64,000 bases of DNA from Bacteroidota bacterium (lineage in GTDB: Bacteria; Bacteroidota; Bacteroidia; M30B66), in assembly GCA_027483445.1 (NCBI GenBank), contig JAIXUS010000045.1, positions 62,001-126,000 on the forward strand, written 5' to 3'. The notes beneath the pieces were generated by a model. That model did not search any database. It saw only the letters and a list, made by a program, of their open reading frames with translations, and was not told the origin of the DNA. Shown in pieces: positions 1-8,145 of the stretch. Every line of letters begins with the position of its first letter. Within the stretch, counting starts at the first letter, position 1. Made by a program: the position numbers and the translations under genes.

Positions 1-11
1 CATCCAGATCC

Positions 12-620
12 GTGACTAAGGAGCTGTTTGGCGCGCGGGTGTACGTTGGAATGCACTCATTTGATCCTGAATTGATGACGACGATGTGTATTCAGGCGCT
101 GACCTTGCATGAACACACCAATCTGCACGGTATGCCTTGGTCGCGTGGCACGCGAGAAAGTCTGCATCTGCTGCCTGCATTTGATCCAGTCATCCGGTTG
201 ATCGAGAGTGTTGTAGCGCAGGAATACGGCTGCAGTGTGAGCGAAATGACAGGACGCGAGGTAGTGGTCAAGCGGGGTCAGTGCTTGCCATTGCACTGCG
301 AGGATGCGGATTTGTCTGCGGTGTTCATCCTAAGCACCCAGGCACAACCGGATCCCTCGCGCAGCGACTACTCCGGAGCCTTTGTGCTGGTCAATCCGAG
401 TGGGCCATTCGGTTTCAAGAACTTGCCGTGGGAAGGCTTGCGATCGGAATTGATCTACCCGGCATCAGGAATGCTCCTGATCTTTCCTAGTTACTTGGCG
501 CATCACACCCACCCCTATAACGCAGAGGAGCCCGCCGTTGAGTTGCACTTTGAACTCAGGGTGGCCGATAACCATGCAAATCAACGTTTACGACAACCTA
601 GCTTCCCCCGATCTCTTTGA
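12..620 (+). CDS. 2OG-Fe(II) oxygenase-like protein (phage tail region), possibly 5'-partial
   Basis: Resembles the putative 2-oxoglutarate/Fe(II) oxygenases of the TIGR02466 type. A double-stranded beta-helix is suggested by H95-x-E97, a hydrophobic strand, a Gly/Phe-rich strand near 122-135, and a distal His cluster (H164, H165, H167) in an FPSYLAHHTHPY stretch, followed by an ELHFELRV strand. A carboxylate two residues after the first His fits the HX(D/E) facial triad. The likely reaction is hydroxylation of a protein or small molecule; the substrate is unknown. The frame stays open to the window edge, so the GTG at 12 may not be the true start; ATG 51 is another option. The 3' end overlaps the next gene by 47 bases, which implies co-expression with the tail genes. 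Confidence 0.6.
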   Translation: MTKELFGARVYVGMHSFDPELMTTMCIQALTLHEHTNLHGMPWSRGTRESLHLLPAFDPVIRLIESVVAQEYGCSVSEMTGREVVVKRGQCLPLHCEDADLSAVFILSTQAQPDPSRSDYSGAFVLVNPSGPFGFKNLPWEGLRSELIYPASGMLLIFPSYLAHHTHPYNAEEPAVELHFELRVADNHANQRLRQPSFPRSL

Positions 621-1161
621 AGCTGCCCGCGCGTGGCTTCTGGCTCAAAGCCCGATCTTTGGCTGGCGCGCTCATGCTCAGGCCCCTGGTACGTTTTGGC
701 ATCGAAACTTTGTGTTGCCTGGAACGCATCAACACCACTATGACGATGGTGCATGGAATTCGGATTTGAGCTATGAGTCCTTTTTGAAAAATTCAGGACC
801 CTTTGCCGATGTAGCAGAAATAGTTCGCCGCGAGCATTTTGGAGATGTCGCCTTGACTCGTGTTTGGGCGAACTTCCAGACATTTGGCGATGAATCCGCA
901 TTTCATCGTGACTTCCCGGCGCAGTATTCAAAATCGGCCCGAACGGCGATTTGGTATCCGGTGATGCGTTGGGATCGCGACTGGGGAGGCGACTTTGTCA
1001 CCCTTGATGAAGAAGGCGAGGTGAGTGCTTGTACCTTGATCAAGCCCAATCGTCTGGTGGTTTTCAACGGTACACAAACACACGCAGCACGACCGATATC
1101 CCGGTATTGCAACGAGCTGCGCATTGCAGTCTCTTTTGGATGCGAGGTTGCTCATGATTGA
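574..1161 (+). CDS. 2OG-Fe(II) oxygenase family protein (phage tail region)
   Basis: A 195-residue protein with the clearest dioxygenase signature of the three: H111-R-D113 as the HxD pair, H170 as the distal His, and R177 or R183 as the probable 2-oxoglutarate anchor. WGGDFVTLDEEG and NRLVVFNGTQTHAARP match the usual prolyl-hydroxylase-like core. I use the ATG at 574 because residues before it do not look like protein; a TTG at 538 is also in frame. It overlaps the upstream oxygenase by 47 bases and the next one by 8, so all three are read from one message. Substrate not evident. Its low similarity to its neighbours argues against recent duplication. Confidence 0.72.
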   Translation: MQINVYDNLASPDLFEAARAWLLAQSPIFGWRAHAQAPGTFWHRNFVLPGTHQHHYDDGAWNSDLSYESFLKNSGPFADVAEIVRREHFGDVALTRVWANFQTFGDESAFHRDFPAQYSKSARTAIWYPVMRWDRDWGGDFVTLDEEGEVSACTLIKPNRLVVFNGTQTHAARPISRYCNELRIAVSFGCEVAHD

Positions 1162-1819
1162 ATATTTATGGAGTACGCCTGTCCTGCATGAAGCCTCGCC
1201 ATTCACAGTGGACCAAATCAATGAGCTGAAGGCGTTTACGACGGAGCGCTTTAAGAATCACAAGGCCCATCCTCCGCGACATGCAATGCCTGATGTGCCA
1301 GTGAAATTGCGCACCCAATTGAACCTCTTTTTGCCAGAGCATGAAATGCAGGCCCCACCTGTCTGGTTTGAGTTCAAAAAGTGGGTCGATAAGACCTACC
1401 GTACTTATTTGCAAGAGGCTCACGGGGTCAGGAATGCAAGTGAACTCGATGTGCTGGCGCGCTGCATTCCTGTCTGCTACCAAAAGGGGATGCGGGCTCA
1501 GCCGCACTATCACCACACAGGTGACCACGTTCTTTGCCTGTACCTCGACTGTGGCCGAGAGCGAAGTCCTCCAGAGAACCGTGATTGGACGGTTGGAGAT
1601 GGAGAGTTGCTTTTACAGGATCCCCGCCCGATGGCGGGGTTTCCGTTTTGGGAAAAGGTTCGATACATCGAAACCAATCCTGGGCTGGTTGTTTTGCATC
1701 CCTCACGAATTTGGCACGAGACCAACCCATTCAATGCTCCCAGTGGGGAGCGCGTCCTGTTGGTCGTCACTTTCCGCGTGGCCTCCCACAACTACACAGA
1801 GCTTTACACCCAGCTATGA
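1154..1819 (+). CDS. 2OG-Fe(II) oxygenase-like protein, TIGR02466-like
   Basis: A 221-residue protein. Its second half carries QPHYHHTGDH (H118, H120, H121), DGELLLQDPRP, LHPSRIWHETNPF (distal H188) and R200 near the last strand. This is the order seen in TIGR02466-type putative oxygenases, where an HxH replaces HxD. It starts at ATG 1154, overlapping the previous stop. The gene ends 12 bases before the 67-residue ORF. It probably modifies a protein made by the same phage, because it lies in the tail operon, but no substrate can be named. The missing canonical HxD carboxylate leaves activity open. Confidence 0.65.
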   Translation: MIEYLWSTPVLHEASPFTVDQINELKAFTTERFKNHKAHPPRHAMPDVPVKLRTQLNLFLPEHEMQAPPVWFEFKKWVDKTYRTYLQEAHGVRNASELDVLARCIPVCYQKGMRAQPHYHHTGDHVLCLYLDCGRERSPPENRDWTVGDGELLLQDPRPMAGFPFWEKVRYIETNPGLVVLHPSRIWHETNPFNAPSGERVLLVVTFRVASHNYTELYTQL

Positions 1820-1831
1820 GCTGGGCAGGAG

Positions 1832-2035
1832 ATGACCTTGATTGAGAAAACCATAGAGCTCGTTGATGACGAGCATGTCTTGTTTACCGTAACAGTCTTG
1901 GATGGTGAGCGCATCCGCTCCCGCCGTGAATATCACTTGGCCAAGTTTGCACACCAGAGTGCGCAGGAGGTGTGCCGTCAGGCATGCCCTGAGGCTTTTG
2001 CCGATGAACAGGCAATGCAAAGTGCAGGTGCGTGA
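1832..2035 (+). CDS. Small protein between oxygenases and radical SAM enzyme
   Basis: A 67-residue acidic/basic protein of unknown family: an N-terminal beta-rich stretch with alternating hydrophobics, then a helical C-terminus with two cysteines (C48 and C52). The AGGAG Shine-Dalgarno abuts ATG 1832 with no spacing, so TTG 1838 six bases on may be the real start. The stop overlaps the radical SAM start. A short ORF coupled to a radical SAM/SPASM gene suggests a peptide substrate, a recognition element or a chaperone, but no leader/core pattern is obvious. Confidence 0.5.
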   Translation: MTLIEKTIELVDDEHVLFTVTVLDGERIRSRREYHLAKFAHQSAQEVCRQACPEAFADEQAMQSAGA

Positions 2036-3396
2036 TGGCGAGATTTACTTTGCACGCGCGCAATCGCGCCAATGAGCCAGTCCAGCTGATTTACGACAAC
2101 CAAACCAGTGAGCTTCTGGCCGAGGACCTTACTCCCTGGCCACTGGCCTACATTGAAAAATCATGGACAGTCGGTCACATTGAAGCGGTTAGCCTGACCC
2201 ATCCTGGTCGAAAGACCAATCCAAAGGTGCTGAAGATTCAGCTTGGTCTGTCGTGCAACTACTCGTGCGACTATTGCAGCCAAAGGTTTGTTCCTCATGC
2301 GCAAGAGACCACGCAAGCAGACGTACCTCAATTTCTGAGGCTGCTTGAGGATAGTCTCGACCAAGCACCCGAGCGTATTGAGTTTTGGGGCGGCGAACCG
2401 TTGGTTTATATCAAGACCCTGCGCCCTTTGGCTGAGGCGCTCAGGCAGCGGTATCCGTCAGCATCATTTGGCATCGTCACCAATGGCTCTTTGCTGAATC
2501 CGGAGATCAATGAATGGCTGGATGCATTGGGCTTTGGTGTGGGCGTTAGCCACGACGGTCCAGGTCAATCTGCTCGTGGCCCAGACCCTCTGGCAGACGA
2601 ATCCAGCCGCGCCGGAATTTTGGATCTTTACAAGCGGCTCTCTCCCCAGGGGCGAATCTCGTTCAATGCCATGGTCCATCGCACGAACACCAGTCGAGAA
2701 GAGATTGCCAAGTACTTCTTGCAGTTGACTGGCGATCCGACCATTTCGATCGGCGAGGGAGCCTTCGTTGATCCCTACGATGCGGGGGGTCTCGCGAACT
2801 CGCTTCAATCGAATGAGGAGGCCTTCGAATTTCGCAGGCAATCGCTGGATGAAATTCGTCGTGGGCGGATTGTTCATCTCGATATTGCTCGTTCCCGCAT
2901 GCGGGAGTGGGCTCGAAGCATCCTGGAGCGACGTCCGGCCAGCGTGTTGGGTCAGAAGTGCGGGATGGACAGTCCTGACCAGATCGCCGTCGATCTCATG
3001 GGCAGTGTGCTTACTTGTCAGAACGTGAGTTCGGTGTCTATTGCGCCTAACGGTCAGTCGCATCACATCGGGCATATTTCTAAGTTGTCGGATGTGGCAC
3101 TCGACACCTCGACGCATTGGTCTCAACGGTCAGAGTGTCTTGGCTGCCCTGTGCTTCAAGCTTGCAAGGGCGCTTGCATGTTCTTGGAAGGACCGTTGTG
3201 GACAGCGGCCTGCGACAACGCGTATTCGGATCATGTGCCATTTTTTGTGGCTGCCATCGAACATCTGACGGGTTGCGCTGTGCATCGCATCGAAGGGGAT
3301 CTGCCGCAAGCCAGGTCTGACGTCTTTGGATTCGAAGCCAAAGCCAATCAATCAGCCTCCAGAAAAGTCATTCCCATCAAGGTGTCAAATGCCTGA
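2035..3396 (+). CDS. Radical SAM/SPASM domain protein in phage tail operon
   Basis: A 453-residue enzyme. The radical SAM cluster motif CNYSCDYC is at about residues 74-81 (Cx3Cx2C), followed by the FWGGEPLVY SAM-binding strand. The C-terminal third has the SPASM auxiliary-cluster pattern: GQKCGMDSP, then TCQN, then ECLGCPVLQACKGAC and AACDN. SPASM enzymes generally modify peptides or proteins (thioether, C-C or epimerised products, or sulfatase maturation). It starts at ATG 2035, overlapping the previous stop, and overlaps the DUF1833 gene by 8 bases. Its place between oxygenases and tail-tip genes suggests post-translational modification of a virion protein. That role is inference; the family call is strong. 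Confidence 0.9.
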   Translation: MARFTLHARNRANEPVQLIYDNQTSELLAEDLTPWPLAYIEKSWTVGHIEAVSLTHPGRKTNPKVLKIQLGLSCNYSCDYCSQRFVPHAQETTQADVPQFLRLLEDSLDQAPERIEFWGGEPLVYIKTLRPLAEALRQRYPSASFGIVTNGSLLNPEINEWLDALGFGVGVSHDGPGQSARGPDPLADESSRAGILDLYKRLSPQGRISFNAMVHRTNTSREEIAKYFLQLTGDPTISIGEGAFVDPYDAGGLANSLQSNEEAFEFRRQSLDEIRRGRIVHLDIARSRMREWARSILERRPASVLGQKCGMDSPDQIAVDLMGSVLTCQNVSSVSIAPNGQSHHIGHISKLSDVALDTSTHWSQRSECLGCPVLQACKGACMFLEGPLWTAACDNAYSDHVPFFVAAIEHLTGCAVHRIEGDLPQARSDVFGFEAKANQSASRKVIPIKVSNA

Positions 3397-3931
3397 TCAA
3401 GCTCTTTCAGCAGCATTGCGTGAGGCATATGCCAGTGCGCCCAACGACGTGGTTATTTTGCATACCTTGGAGATCCGGCACCCGGACTTTAGAGACGATG
3501 CTGGTAATACGACCGCGATCCGCGTGGTTCGTGATCAGCAAGACTTGCTTGCAAGGCTTGAGGCGTCAGCGCCAATCAATGGAGGCCAGCAGGTTCAGTT
3601 TGTAGCCATGGGATTTGAGCTGGATCTGCCGCCGGTAGATATTGCGCCTGTTCCGGAAATTGCGATCACCCTGGACAACGTCACCCGTGAGATCGTGAAG
3701 CACTTGGATGAGGCGTCAGTTTCGGAGTCACCCATTGAAGTGACCTACCGTCCGTACCTTTCCAACGATTTGAGTGGCCCACAGATGGATCCGCCCATCA
3801 CGTTGGTGATCACCGAGGTGGAGGCGGACGTGCAGCGGGTCACGGCCAAGGCACGGATGGCTGACATTGGCAACAAGACCTTCCCGTCACGCCTGTACAC
3901 CGCAACTGAGTTCCCTGGATTAGCACGATGA
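3389..3931 (+). CDS. DUF1833 family phage minor tail protein
   Basis: A 180-residue protein typical of DUF1833 tail proteins of lambda-like siphophages. It opens with a helix (ALSAALREAYASAPNDVV), followed by a beta-rich domain with TLEIRHPDF and ending ALSRLYT-like strands (here FPSRLYTATEFPGL). It sits in the gpL position, just before the NlpC/P60 (gpK-like) and gpJ genes, and should be part of the tail tip or its assembly. ATG 3389 lies inside the end of the radical SAM gene, so translation is coupled. Confidence 0.82.
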   Translation: MPDQALSAALREAYASAPNDVVILHTLEIRHPDFRDDAGNTTAIRVVRDQQDLLARLEASAPINGGQQVQFVAMGFELDLPPVDIAPVPEIAITLDNVTREIVKHLDEASVSESPIEVTYRPYLSNDLSGPQMDPPITLVITEVEADVQRVTAKARMADIGNKTFPSRLYTATEFPGLAR

Positions 3932-4350
3932 CGAAAGAAGACTCGCCAAGTTGGGCGATCCAATACATCGGTCGTCCGTGGATTGCAGGTGAGAGAGGCC
4001 CCGAGTCATTTGACTGCTGGGGCCTTTTTCTTTGGGTCCAGAAGACGCACTTCAGTCGTGAATTGCCTGTGATCCCGGTGGATGCACTGAATCTTCGGAC
4101 GGTCCTTCATACGTTCAAAACTCACCCGGAGAGGCAACGTTGGGCTGTGGTCGATGTGCCACAGCAGGGTGATGCGGTCTTGATGCGTCAGTCCCGACAC
4201 CCTGTTCATGTGGGCGTATGGGTCGAGGCAGACGGTGGCGGTGTTTTGCACTGTGCCCAGCAGGCTGGTGTGGTGTTTCAGCAACTGATTTCTTTGGCCA
4301 GTCACGGCTGGCAGGTGGAGGGGTATTACCGATGGAAGGAATCGCCATGA
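3928..4350 (+). CDS. NlpC/P60 family tail-tip peptidase (gpK-like)
   Basis: A 140-residue cysteine peptidase of the NlpC/P60 fold. The catalytic Cys is C30 in ESFDCWGLF and the His is H94 in PVHVGVWVE, with spacing normal for phage members. Such proteins sit at the tail tip and are thought to cut peptidoglycan cross-links during DNA entry or tail maturation. ATG 3928 overlaps the DUF1833 stop (ATGA), and the stop overlaps the gpJ start the same way. Confidence 0.88.
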   Translation: MTKEDSPSWAIQYIGRPWIAGERGPESFDCWGLFLWVQKTHFSRELPVIPVDALNLRTVLHTFKTHPERQRWAVVDVPQQGDAVLMRQSRHPVHVGVWVEADGGGVLHCAQQAGVVFQQLISLASHGWQVEGYYRWKESP

Positions 4351-6641
4351 CAAGCACTTGCATGTCAGGCCTACCCGGTCCTGGACTGGTCATTTGGATG
4401 CGAAATCCGTTCGAGCCCAGTGATCGGCAGGTGAGCCATGTGTTTGGATCGCCCACGATCGCACAGTGGATGAATCGTGATGGCGTTGAACTCGACCAGC
4501 CCACCTTGATCCTGAAAAACGGGCAGCCGGTACTGATGGCGCATAGGGCGGTGACGCCGATAGATGCAGGAGACGTCGTAGCTTTGGTCACACTGCCGCA
4601 AGGCGGTGGAGGTGGCGGCAAGAATCCGCTGAGAACCGTGCTCATGATCGCCGTGCTGGTCGTCGCAAATGCGTATGGCGGCGCTCTGGCTGCGTCAATG
4701 GGGTATTCAGGCACGCTAGCGACGGCGGTGGCCTCAACTGCGATTGCAGTGACGGGCTCTGTACTTGTCAATGCCCTGGTGCCGTTGCCAAATCAGGCCT
4801 TGCCCTCGGCATCAGCCAACACCACATCCCCCAGCCCGACGTACTCCTTGCAAGCGCGGGGTAACTATGGACGCTTGGCGCAACCCGTGCCTGTGATCTA
4901 TGGCCGCCATCTGGTGTACCCAGATCTGGCCACCATGCCCTATACGGAGTACGAGAACAATGAAGAGTATCTCCATCAACTGCATGTCATCGGTGTAGGC
5001 CAGTTCCAGTTTGAGGAGCTGTCTATCGATGACAGCCCGATCAGCTCGTTCGCGGAGGTGCAAGCGCAGGTGATTGAGCCAGGCGGCCAAAACACATTGT
5101 TCAATCCTGATGTGGTTACGGCCCCGGAGGTCTCGGGACAGGAGTTGATTGCTGTTAGCGATACAGGAGCCATCGTCGGTCCCTTTGCCCTAAATCCGGT
5201 GGGCACACAGATCAATCAGGTCGGTGTCGATGTGGTGATGTTGCGCGGTCTTTACTATGCCAATGACAGTGGCGCTTTGGAAAGCCGATCGGTGCAGTGG
5301 CGGGTTGAGGTGCGAAGCATTAACGATGATGGGGATGCCATCTCGGGTTGGCTTCATTTGGCAGACGAGACCTACTCAGCTGCAACCAATACCGCGCAGC
5401 GCCTGTCGTTCAAGTACTCGGTGACACCTGGGCGTTATGAGATCCGCCTGCAGCGCCTTGATGCACGGGATACCAGCAATCGGGCTGGTCATGAGTTGCG
5501 TTGGGGGCAAGCCAAGGGATATTTGGCTGGATCCCAACTGCCCACTGATCTGACTTACTTGGCGCTCAGGATGCGCGCTACCGACAACTTGTCGCAGCGT
5601 TCCTCACGGTTGGTCAACTGCCTGGTGACGCGCAAGCTCTCAAGTTGGAGTTCAAGCTCTGGATGGTCTGCACCGCAACCAACCCGCTCGATTGCTTGGG
5701 CCTTCGCGGATGCTGTTAAGTCCAGTTACGGCGCAGGTCTGCCTGACCGGCAATTGGACCTGTCAGCCTTGGTGCGTTTGGATGCGGTGTGGTCTGCTCG
5801 AGGGGATACCTTCAATGCAGTGTTTGATCAGAACCAGACGGTGTGGGACGCCTTGGGGCAGATTGCCCGGACTGGGCGTGCCGTGCCGTTTTTGCAAGGC
5901 GGGATTGTTCGCATCGTTCGCGATGAACCCAAGACCATCCCGGTGGCGCTCTTTTCTGCACGAAATATCGTGCGCAACAGCTTGAAGATTCAGTACCTGA
6001 TGGCAGGCGATGCGACAGCGGATGCGGTCACGATCGAATACGTCAACTCCAAGAGCTGGAAGCCTGACGAGTTCACAGTGGCGTTGCCTGGATCCCAGGC
6101 TGTCAAGCCTGCTCGCGTGAGATTGTTTGGCTGTACCGATAGAGCTCAGGGCGTTCGAGAGGGTAAATACATCGCGGCGGCAAATCGGTATCGCCGACGA
6201 ATCGTGACCTTCCGCACGGAGTTGGAAGGTTTGATTCCAACCTATGGAGATTTGATTGCGCTCAGTCACGACATTCCGCGATGGGGTTTGAGTGGAGAGG
6301 TCTTGAGCTGGGACAGTCAAACGAGGACTGTGCGGTGTTCTGAGTCGCTGAGTTGGCAGTTAGGAGCCGTTCACTACCTGGTTCTGCGAAAGCCAGATGG
6401 CTCGGTCTTCGATGCCATTGAGGTCACGCAGGGGGCAACTGCTGCTCATGCCATCCTGAAAACGCTGCCCGGTTTTGAGCCGCAGGTCAGCGCTGACCGT
6501 GAGCGAACGCATTTTGCTTTTGGTGTTGGGCAGTCTTGGTCCCAGCTGGCGCGCGTCATGAGCGTCAAGCCCAGAGCTGAGCAGGTGGAACTGACATGCG
6601 TGGCCGAAAACGCGTTGGTGCATACCGCCGAACAATTTTGA
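4347..6641 (+). CDS. Phage tail tip / host specificity protein J-like
   Basis: A 764-residue tail-fibre base protein. The N-terminus is ubiquitin/gpI-like, up to a glycine run near residue 85. A hydrophobic pair of helices follows (about 95-145, VLMIAVLVVANAYGG and TAIAVTGSVLVNALV), as seen in gpI/gpJ fusions. Then comes the conserved gpJ core (RLAQPVPVIYGRHLVYPDL, TEYENNEEYLHQLHVIGVG) and a phage-tail beta domain. It is shorter than lambda gpJ and lacks an obvious C-terminal receptor-binding extension, so a separate fibre gene may exist elsewhere. ATG 4347 overlaps the upstream stop. It is the most likely protein target of the upstream modification enzymes, but only by proximity. Confidence 0.88.
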   Translation: MTSTCMSGLPGPGLVIWMRNPFEPSDRQVSHVFGSPTIAQWMNRDGVELDQPTLILKNGQPVLMAHRAVTPIDAGDVVALVTLPQGGGGGGKNPLRTVLMIAVLVVANAYGGALAASMGYSGTLATAVASTAIAVTGSVLVNALVPLPNQALPSASANTTSPSPTYSLQARGNYGRLAQPVPVIYGRHLVYPDLATMPYTEYENNEEYLHQLHVIGVGQFQFEELSIDDSPISSFAEVQAQVIEPGGQNTLFNPDVVTAPEVSGQELIAVSDTGAIVGPFALNPVGTQINQVGVDVVMLRGLYYANDSGALESRSVQWRVEVRSINDDGDAISGWLHLADETYSAATNTAQRLSFKYSVTPGRYEIRLQRLDARDTSNRAGHELRWGQAKGYLAGSQLPTDLTYLALRMRATDNLSQRSSRLVNCLVTRKLSSWSSSSGWSAPQPTRSIAWAFADAVKSSYGAGLPDRQLDLSALVRLDAVWSARGDTFNAVFDQNQTVWDALGQIARTGRAVPFLQGGIVRIVRDEPKTIPVALFSARNIVRNSLKIQYLMAGDATADAVTIEYVNSKSWKPDEFTVALPGSQAVKPARVRLFGCTDRAQGVREGKYIAAANRYRRRIVTFRTELEGLIPTYGDLIALSHDIPRWGLSGEVLSWDSQTRTVRCSESLSWQLGAVHYLVLRKPDGSVFDAIEVTQGATAAHAILKTLPGFEPQVSADRERTHFAFGVGQSWSQLARVMSVKPRAEQVELTCVAENALVHTAEQF

Positions 6642-6661
6642 TCTGAACTTGATTTTTAACC

Positions 6662-6696
6662 ACCCGCCGAGGAGCAATCCCGGCGGGTTTCTTTTT
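6662..6696 (+). terminator. Rho-independent terminator after gpJ
   Basis: Stem ACCCGCCG (6662-6669) pairs with CGGCGGGT (6681-6688), followed by a T-rich tail. It separates the tail operon from the lysis genes. Confidence 0.8.
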
Positions 6697-6706
6697 GGAG
6701 AAATGA

Positions 6707-7090
6707 ATGCCAGAACCGACAAGTAGTGGAGTTGCTGGAGCCGCTGTGGCTTACAAGGCCTTCGGCGGAACGGCGGCAGCAGTTGCCAGCGGAGCCACCT
6801 TGGCCGCCGTAGTGGTCATGCTGATGACCCCGCCACGAAACAAACGTGAATGGGCCGTCGGCTTGATCAGTACGGTGGTATCGAGCATTGGTGGTGGCGC
6901 GTTTACCGTTGAGCATTTCGGCCTGCATCACTGGGCGTTCTCATTTATGGGGCTATGTGCTCTGGGTGGGTTGATCTTTGCGTGCGGTTTGCCGGGGTGG
7001 GCGATGGTTCGTTGGACCTTTGCTTTCATCGACAAGCGACGAGACGATTCGATCGATGAGGTGGCCAAAGACGTTAGGGAGCTGCTATGA
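6707..7090 (+). CDS. Putative phage holin
   Basis: A 127-residue membrane protein with three probable transmembrane segments (about 20-42, 50-68 and 76-98) and a charged cytoplasmic tail (FIDKRRDDSIDEVAKDVRELL). It directly precedes the endolysin, with overlapping stop/start, which is the classical holin position. GGAG precedes ATG 6707 by a short spacer. It should permeabilise the inner membrane to time lysis. The call rests on topology and context rather than a family motif. Confidence 0.75.
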   Translation: MPEPTSSGVAGAAVAYKAFGGTAAAVASGATLAAVVVMLMTPPRNKREWAVGLISTVVSSIGGGAFTVEHFGLHHWAFSFMGLCALGGLIFACGLPGWAMVRWTFAFIDKRRDDSIDEVAKDVRELL

Positions 7091-7551
7091 AGCCGATTGA
7101 ATTCATCGCATTGATCGGCTCCTCTGCGCAGGCAACGGCCAAGCGCTCGGGCGTATTCGCCAGCATCACGATTGCGCAGGCAGCGTTGGAGTCCGGTTGG
7201 GGTGAGTCTGGTCTGGCCAAGGTGGGGAAGAACCTCTTTGGCATCAAGGCCGACAGCCGCTGGAGGGGGGAGACCTTGATCCTTCAGACCAAGGAATTCA
7301 TCCGTGGCCAGTGGGTTGTGGTGCCTGCCAAGTGGCGTAAGTACGCCAGCTGGCAAGAGAGCATTGATGACCACGCAGCCTTCCTAAAGCAAAACCCGCG
7401 CTATCAACCATGCTTCCAATGCCTGACGGCTGAGGCATTTGCACAAGCGCTGGCCAAGGCAGGGTATGCCACTGATCCGGGCTACGCCAGTAAGGTGATT
7501 GGCCTCATGAATCAGCACAAGCTGCAAGCGCTGGATGGCGGTGCTCCATGA
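7087..7551 (+). CDS. Endolysin, glucosaminidase (FlgJ-like) domain
   Basis: A 154-residue single-domain enzyme matching the FlgJ/LytG-type beta-N-acetylglucosaminidase fold. AQAALESGWGESGLAKVGKNLFGIK has the catalytic Glu in ALESGWG, followed by YASWQESIDDHAAFL and ATDPGYASKV. It cleaves peptidoglycan glycan strands at lysis. There is no signal peptide, so export needs the holin. Its start overlaps the holin stop and its stop overlaps the Rz start. Confidence 0.88.
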   Translation: MKPIEFIALIGSSAQATAKRSGVFASITIAQAALESGWGESGLAKVGKNLFGIKADSRWRGETLILQTKEFIRGQWVVVPAKWRKYASWQESIDDHAAFLKQNPRYQPCFQCLTAEAFAQALAKAGYATDPGYASKVIGLMNQHKLQALDGGAP

Positions 7552-8072
7552 ACTGGCTGACCAAAGTCATCCTCGCCAACTGGAATTACCTGATGGGTGG
7601 ACTTGTACTGTTGATGGTTTTCATCTGCGGAGTACAGATCGGTGAGTCCCGTATCAATCGGGAATGGAGTGCCGAAAAGATAAAAGCGGCGCTGGTCGTT
7701 GCCAAGCAAGAGCAGCGTGTCGCAGACATCCGTCAATCACAAACTCAAATCAATCAGGACATTTCTTATGACTTTGAAGAAAAAAAGAAGCTGCTGGTGG
7801 GCCTTCGCTCTGCCATTCGCACTGGCACTGTCGGGGTGCGCCTCGAGCCCAGCCACAGTCTTGACGCCTTGCCCGTCATTCCCTCGGTTACCGATCGAGC
7901 TGCAGCAGTCGCCTCCGACGCTGTATCTGATCCCGCAGGCACTGCGTCCGCAACCGGCTGCGAGCAATTAGCCATTGATGCAGCACAGACCACGCTGATG
8001 GTTTTGGAGTTTCAGAGATGGCATGCCAAGCAAACCCAACAGATGTCGCTTGAAACTGGATCTGATCCATAG
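7548..8072 (+). CDS. Rz-like i-spanin
   Basis: A 174-residue protein with one N-terminal transmembrane segment (YLMGGLVLLMVFICGVQI), then a long charged, probably coiled-coil periplasmic stretch. These are the marks of inner-membrane spanins. It lies right after the endolysin with a 4-base overlap and contains a second gene in another frame that encodes the lipoprotein partner. It should fuse inner and outer membranes in the last lysis step. Confidence 0.83.
   Translation: MNWLTKVILANWNYLMGGLVLLMVFICGVQIGESRINREWSAEKIKAALVVAKQEQRVADIRQSQTQINQDISYDFEEKKKLLVGLRSAIRTGTVGVRLEPSHSLDALPVIPSVTDRAAAVASDAVSDPAGTASATGCEQLAIDAAQTTLMVLEFQRWHAKQTQQMSLETGSDP
7768..7971 (+). CDS. Rz1-like o-spanin lipoprotein nested in Rz
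   Basis: A 67-residue ORF in another frame, wholly inside Rz. It has a positively charged start, a hydrophobic helix and the lipobox LSGC with lipidated Cys at residue 24, then a short proline-rich tail (PCPSFPRLP and PQALRPQP). This matches outer-membrane spanins exactly. The start at ATG 7768 was chosen because it gives a normal lipoprotein signal. Confidence 0.85.
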   Translation: MTLKKKRSCWWAFALPFALALSGCASSPATVLTPCPSFPRLPIELQQSPPTLYLIPQALRPQPAASN

Positions 8073-8089
8073 CGCACATTGATACCTTA

Positions 8090-8145
8090 GACCCCGTCTT
8101 CATTGGCTTCCCTTCATGGGCAGCGGGTGAAGGCGGGGTCTTTTG
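8090..8145 (+). terminator. Terminator ending the lysis operon
   Basis: GACCCCGTCTTCA (8090-8102) pairs with TGAAGGCGGGGTC (8128-8140), a 13-base imperfect stem (one mismatch), followed by TTTT. It marks the end of the phage late operon, 17 bases after the Rz stop. Confidence 0.85.
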
